Below are positions 5,994 through 7,323 of a stretch of DNA of 7,323 nucleotides, piece by piece. Each line of letters starts with the position of its first letter. Positions within the stretch are counted from its first letter, which is position 1. Under the pieces are notes generated by a model. That model was not told the DNA's origin, did no database searches, and worked only from the letters and a program-made list of their open reading frames with translations. This DNA is from Beijerinckiaceae bacterium (GTDB taxonomy: Bacteria > Pseudomonadota > Alphaproteobacteria > Rhizobiales > Beijerinckiaceae): contig CANCSY010000154.1 of assembly GCA_947380915.1 (NCBI GenBank), forward strand, positions 1 to 7,323. The letters run 5' to 3'. Both the position numbers and the translations under genes were made by a program.

Positions 5994-6922
5994 GGGGTCT
6001 CTCCCGCCATGCCCGCGATTTCGCTTTCCGCCTCCGCAACCTCCGCCTCGTCATCCACGCCGAGATAGGCGGCGATGACCTTGGGTTCTTCACGCACATC
6101 CTGCGGCGCGCCATCGGCGATCTTGCGGCCATAGTCGAGCACGATGACATGATCGGAGACCTGCATCACCACGGACATATCGTGTTCGATGAGCAGCACC
6201 GAGACGCCATCCTCATCCCGGATCGAACGCAGCAGCGCGGTGAGTTCCGCGGACTCGCGCGGGTTCAGCCCTGCGGCGGGCTCATCCAGGCACAGAAGCA
6301 CCGGATCGGTGCACATGGCGCGGGCGATCTCGAGCCGCCGTTGGTCGCCATAGGGCAACGCGCCTGCGGGATCGTCGGCGCGCTCGATCAGGTTGATGCG
6401 CTCCAGCCAGCGCACGGCGCGGGCCACAGCCGCGCGCTCGGCCCGCTGGAAGCCGCGCGTGTTGAAGAGGCCGAAGAAGGTGAGGCCCGAGGCGCGCATC
6501 AATTGGTTGTGCTGGGCGACGACGAGATTTTCGAGCACGGTCATGCCCGCGAAGAGGCGGATGTTCTGGAACGTGCGGGCGACGCGGGCGCGGTGGGCGA
6601 TCTCGTGATCGGCCATGCGCTCCAGCAAAAAGAGATCGCCCCCGTCCATGGTCGCGAAACGCCGGCCCGAGCGCGTCAGCGCCTCGACAGCGGCGGGGCT
6701 TGCCGCCCCCTTGCGGGCCAGAGCCAGACGCCCCTGGGTGGGCTTGTAGAAGCCCGTGATGCAGTTGAAGACCGTCGTCTTGCCCGCCCCATTGGGGCCG
6801 ATCAGCGCGGTGATGTCGCCGCGCCCCACGCTCACATGAAAATCGCTGACAGCGGTCAGGCCGCCAAAGCGCATGGTGAGCCCTTCGACCTTCAAGAGCG
6901 GATCGCGCAACCATCGGCTCAT
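5990..6922 (-). CDS. livG: LivG, ATP-binding protein of the branched-chain amino acid ABC importer (long form)
   Basis: This 310-residue ABC ATPase is the partner of LivF. Motifs are Walker [10 protein letters not shown] (42-50), Q-loop Gln119 in RTFQNIRLF, a variant signature [13 protein letters not shown] (191-203) as is common in LivG, Walker B VLLCLDEP (208-215) with Glu214, and H-switch His247 in LLIEHD. It is longer than the roughly 255-residue E. coli LivG. Most of the difference is an insert of about 28 residues before the Q-loop (roughly residues 66-105, basic then acidic), plus an acidic C-terminal tail of about 22 residues after AYLG. Long LivG forms are known in alphaproteobacteria, so this need not be abnormal. 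The start is supported by GGAGG seven bases upstream and the ATGA overlap with the livM stop. Confidence 0.94.
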   Translation of the reverse strand: MSRWLRDPLLKVEGLTMRFGGLTAVSDFHVSVGRGDITALIGPNGAGKTTVFNCITGFYKPTQGRLALARKGAASPAAVEALTRSGRRFATMDGGDLFLLERMADHEIAHRARVARTFQNIRLFAGMTVLENLVVAQHNQLMRASGLTFFGLFNTRGFQRAERAAVARAVRWLERINLIERADDPAGALPYGDQRRLEIARAMCTDPVLLCLDEPAAGLNPRESAELTALLRSIRDEDGVSVLLIEHDMSVVMQVSDHVIVLDYGRKIADGAPQDVREEPKVIAAYLGVDDEAEVAEAESEIAGMAGETP

Positions 6923-7323
6923 CCCTGGCCCTCCCTGACGAGGGCGCCTGCGACGGCGCGTTTTGTCTTCAGGAAGATGGAGGGCGTTCGCGAGGAGATG
7001 AGGCCGCGCGGTTTCCAGATCATCATCACGACCATGGCGAGGCCAAAGATCAGCATGCGATATTGAGCGGGGTCGAAGCCCTCGCCGAAGATCTGCTTGA
7101 GCACATCCAGCTCGCGCAGGATCTCCGTGCCGCCGATCATGGCCACAGCCGCCAGCGCCACGCCGATCTGCGAGCCCATGCCGCCGAGCACCACGATGGC
7201 GAGGATGGTCGCGCTCTCGATGAAGGTGAAACTCTCCGGGCTCACGAAATTCTGCCGCACGGCGAAGAAGGAGCCCGCAAAGCCGCCGAACATGGCGCCC
7301 AGCGCGAAGGCGGTGAGCTTGGT
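6919..7323 (-). CDS. livM: LivM, channel subunit of the branched-chain amino acid ABC importer (C-terminal part, cut by window edge)
   Basis: The last 134 residues of a LivM-type permease are seen; the frame stays open to the right edge, so the ATG at 7293 is internal. The visible part has [18 protein letters not shown], then [27 protein letters not shown], the conserved cytoplasmic coupling region of LivM/LivH that contacts the ATPases. It is followed by membrane segments ([16 protein letters not shown] and [15 protein letters not shown]) and the ending WKPRGLIS, which is typical of LivM. The stop overlaps the livG start by ATGA, so it is the upstream member of the same operon. The N-terminal helices and probably livH lie beyond the window. 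Confidence 0.93.
   Translation of the reverse strand, partial: TKLTAFALGAMFGGFAGSFFAVRQNFVSPESFTFIESATILAIVVLGGMGSQIGVALAAVAMIGGTEILRELDVLKQIFGEGFDPAQYRMLIFGLAMVVMMIWKPRGLISSRTPSIFLKTKRAVAGALVREGQG

Noticed and set aside
4870..6150. Extension of the small membrane protein to 426 residues
   Set aside because: The added N-terminal part is an out-of-phase reading of livF and livG, rich in Arg and Ala; the TGATG start at 5271 is far better.

Overview
The window is GC-rich DNA with dense, overlapping genes. It most likely comes from an alphaproteobacterium, plausibly of the order Hyphomicrobiales (Rhizobiales). This rests on three things: long antisense open frames typical of high-GC coding bias; a branched-chain amino acid (liv) operon carrying a small extra membrane gene that I recall from that group; and a long-form LivG with an insert before its Q-loop. 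The genus cannot be read from the sequence.

Layout. The left half is on the plus strand. It holds (1) the C-terminal 479 residues of an autotransporter, entering from the left edge (1-1440); (2) a compact CcdA-type thiol-redox membrane protein (1488-2219); and (3) a stand-alone catalytic domain of the cobalamin-independent methionine synthase family (2323-3486). The right half is on the minus strand. It reads right to left as livM (partial at the right edge), livG, livF, a small three-helix membrane protein resembling DUF6867, and livK, which encodes the periplasmic binding protein. livM/livG and livG/livF overlap by ATGA, and livF and the small gene share one base (TGATG). livK stands apart behind a gap of about 90 bases that contains a strong hairpin. 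livH and the start of livM would lie beyond the right edge.

The liv genes together form a high-affinity ABC importer for branched-chain amino acids or related substrates. LivK captures ligand in the periplasm, LivM (with LivH, not seen) forms the channel, and LivG and LivF supply ATP hydrolysis. The small membrane protein is co-translated with them but has no assigned role. The two halves converge on a 175-base spacer (3487-3661) containing a long compound palindrome, which could be a bidirectional terminator or a dispersed repeat.

The window is mostly conventional. I do not see a clearly new system. The best leads are the small membrane gene in the liv operon, the convergent-gene palindrome with its alternative pairings, the hairpin that begins at the stop codon before livK, the stand-alone methionine-synthase-like enzyme, and the nine-fold xxP linker of the autotransporter. 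No tRNA, rRNA, CRISPR array or insertion sequence was seen.
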